Shown here piece by piece: positions 42,621-42,963 of a stretch of DNA of 42,963 nt; the stretch's first letter is position 1, and each line of letters begins with the position of its first letter. The position numbers were made by a program, and so were the translations under genes. This stretch comes from Sphingomonas sp. HMP9 (GTDB lineage Bacteria; Pseudomonadota; Alphaproteobacteria; Sphingomonadales; Sphingomonadaceae), in contig NZ_AP022674.1 in assembly GCF_013374115.1 (NCBI RefSeq), positions 1 to 42,963 on the forward strand, in the 5' to 3' direction. The notes beneath the pieces are model-generated. The model was not told where the DNA came from. It saw only the letters and a program-made list of their open reading frames with translations, and searched no databases.

Positions 42621-42640
42621 ATATTCCATACGTGGAATAT
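42621..42640. promoter_or_regulatory. HigA operator palindrome
   Basis: ATATTCCA-TACG-TGGAATAT, eight perfect base pairs around a 4 bp centre, begins 9 bp upstream of the higB start. A perfect dyad here is the expected site for autoregulation by the antitoxin. Confidence 0.8.
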
Positions 42641-42914
42641 AAGCGGGATTGCTTGCCAGATCAATAAGGGCCAGGCGCGCCCATGCGGGCCGCGCTCTAT
42701 CTCCGCTGAAGCTCCGACCGAGCCGCCTAGCGGCGTCTCGTCCCTGACGGGCAACGATCGCTCGCGCGACGCGGGGCTACACCGTCGGGACCGCGCACAA
42801 ATGGCTTGAGACAGCCGGCGCGCCGCTATGCCCAATCTTGGGCCATGGCGCATGCGGCATGATCCGCTGATGGTGACGACGATTCAGAGCAGTGATGCTC
42901 CCCCTTTCCTTTAG
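42641..42914. other. Gene-free region between higB and the parA operator
   Basis: No convincing gene. A short plus-strand frame at 42683 reads MRAALYLR then stop; MRAALYLR is how many serine resolvases begin, so a decayed resolvase start is possible but unproven. Confidence 0.5.
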
Positions 42915-42951
42915 TATACTGCATCAGTATACAAGTATAAGATTATACCAG
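42915..42951 (+). repeat. TATAC motifs upstream of parA
   Basis: TATAC/TATAA motifs start at 42915, 42928, 42936 and 42944; the last three are 8 bp apart. If the sequence is circular they lie directly upstream of parA (base 1), where the operator of the par operon should be. Confidence 0.7.
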
Positions 42952-42952
42952 T

Positions 42953-42958
42953 AGGAGG
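42953..42958 (+). promoter_or_regulatory. Ribosome binding site of parA (across the junction)
   Basis: AGGAGG ends 5 bases before the end of the window, and base 1 is the A of the parA ATG. A strong Shine-Dalgarno sequence at a normal distance is only meaningful if the last base joins the first. Confidence 0.8.
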
Positions 42959-42963
42959 GTAGC

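Noticed and set aside
42683..42709. MRAALYLR as a serine resolvase gene start
   Set aside because: It stops after eight residues and no continuation was found in other frames; too short to call.

Overview
The window reads as a complete ~43 kb circular plasmid of a sphingomonad-type alphaproteobacterium (Sphingomonas/Sphingobium/Novosphingobium group), opened at the parA start codon. The last bases (an AGGAGG box 6 nt from the end, preceded by TATAC repeats) form the missing ribosome binding site and operator of the parA that begins at base 1. High GC, a Rep_3-type initiator, Ti-type TraA/TraC/TraD/TraG transfer proteins, a DUF6118 gene behind traA and alphaproteobacterial metal genes support this host group. 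This is inference from gene content; no database search was run. No tRNA, rRNA or CRISPR array was seen.

Layout. (1) 42915-2551: maintenance block with parA, a ribbon-helix-helix partition protein, repA on the minus strand and an iteron origin with a DnaA box. (2) 2552-8816: mobilization block with the coupling protein TraG, TraD, TraC, a candidate oriT, the large TraA relaxase-helicase and a DUF6118 protein. No mating-pair (T4SS) genes are present, so the plasmid looks mobilizable rather than self-transmissible. (3) 8911-14997: a frameshifted LOV (blue-light) hybrid histidine kinase, an IS1182-like remnant, a 201 bp MITE-like element, then phosphoketolase and acetate kinase, which together convert sugar phosphate to acetate plus ATP. 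(4) 15085-25614: copper island. Minus strand: copC-copD and a copper P-type ATPase followed by cueR. Plus strand: a CnrY/CnrX/CnrH-like periplasmic sensor, anti-sigma and sigma triad, immediately followed by multicopper oxidase, CopB, two DUF305 proteins and a DUF411 protein. (5) 25718-27463: an IS1182-like remnant split by an IS5-family element, next to a broken second DUF6118 gene. (6) 27477-35306: divergent Ni/Co-type efflux cluster with a CsoR/RcnR-family repressor facing an operon of NreB-like exporter, His-rich CzcI-like protein and CzcC, CzcB, CzcA. (7) 35301-39188: broken DUF1232 gene, intact IS1182-family element, HisKA_2 histidine kinase and a receiver protein whose phospho-acceptor Asp is Asn. 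(8) 39770-42640: a tightly overlapped cassette (two tiny unknown proteins, a GNAT acetyltransferase, a tyrosine recombinase), then HigB/HigA toxin-antitoxin and another HTH protein.

Two global patterns stand out. First, TATAC motifs repeat every 8 bp at four places around the par genes and the recombinase, probably the binding arrays of the RHH partition protein. Second, six genes or remnants (LOV kinase, phosphoketolase N-terminus, czcA, czcB, DUF1232, DUF6118 remnant) are each broken by exactly one base, mostly in short homopolymers. This suggests either sequencing error or real recent decay, and should be settled before these genes are called dead.
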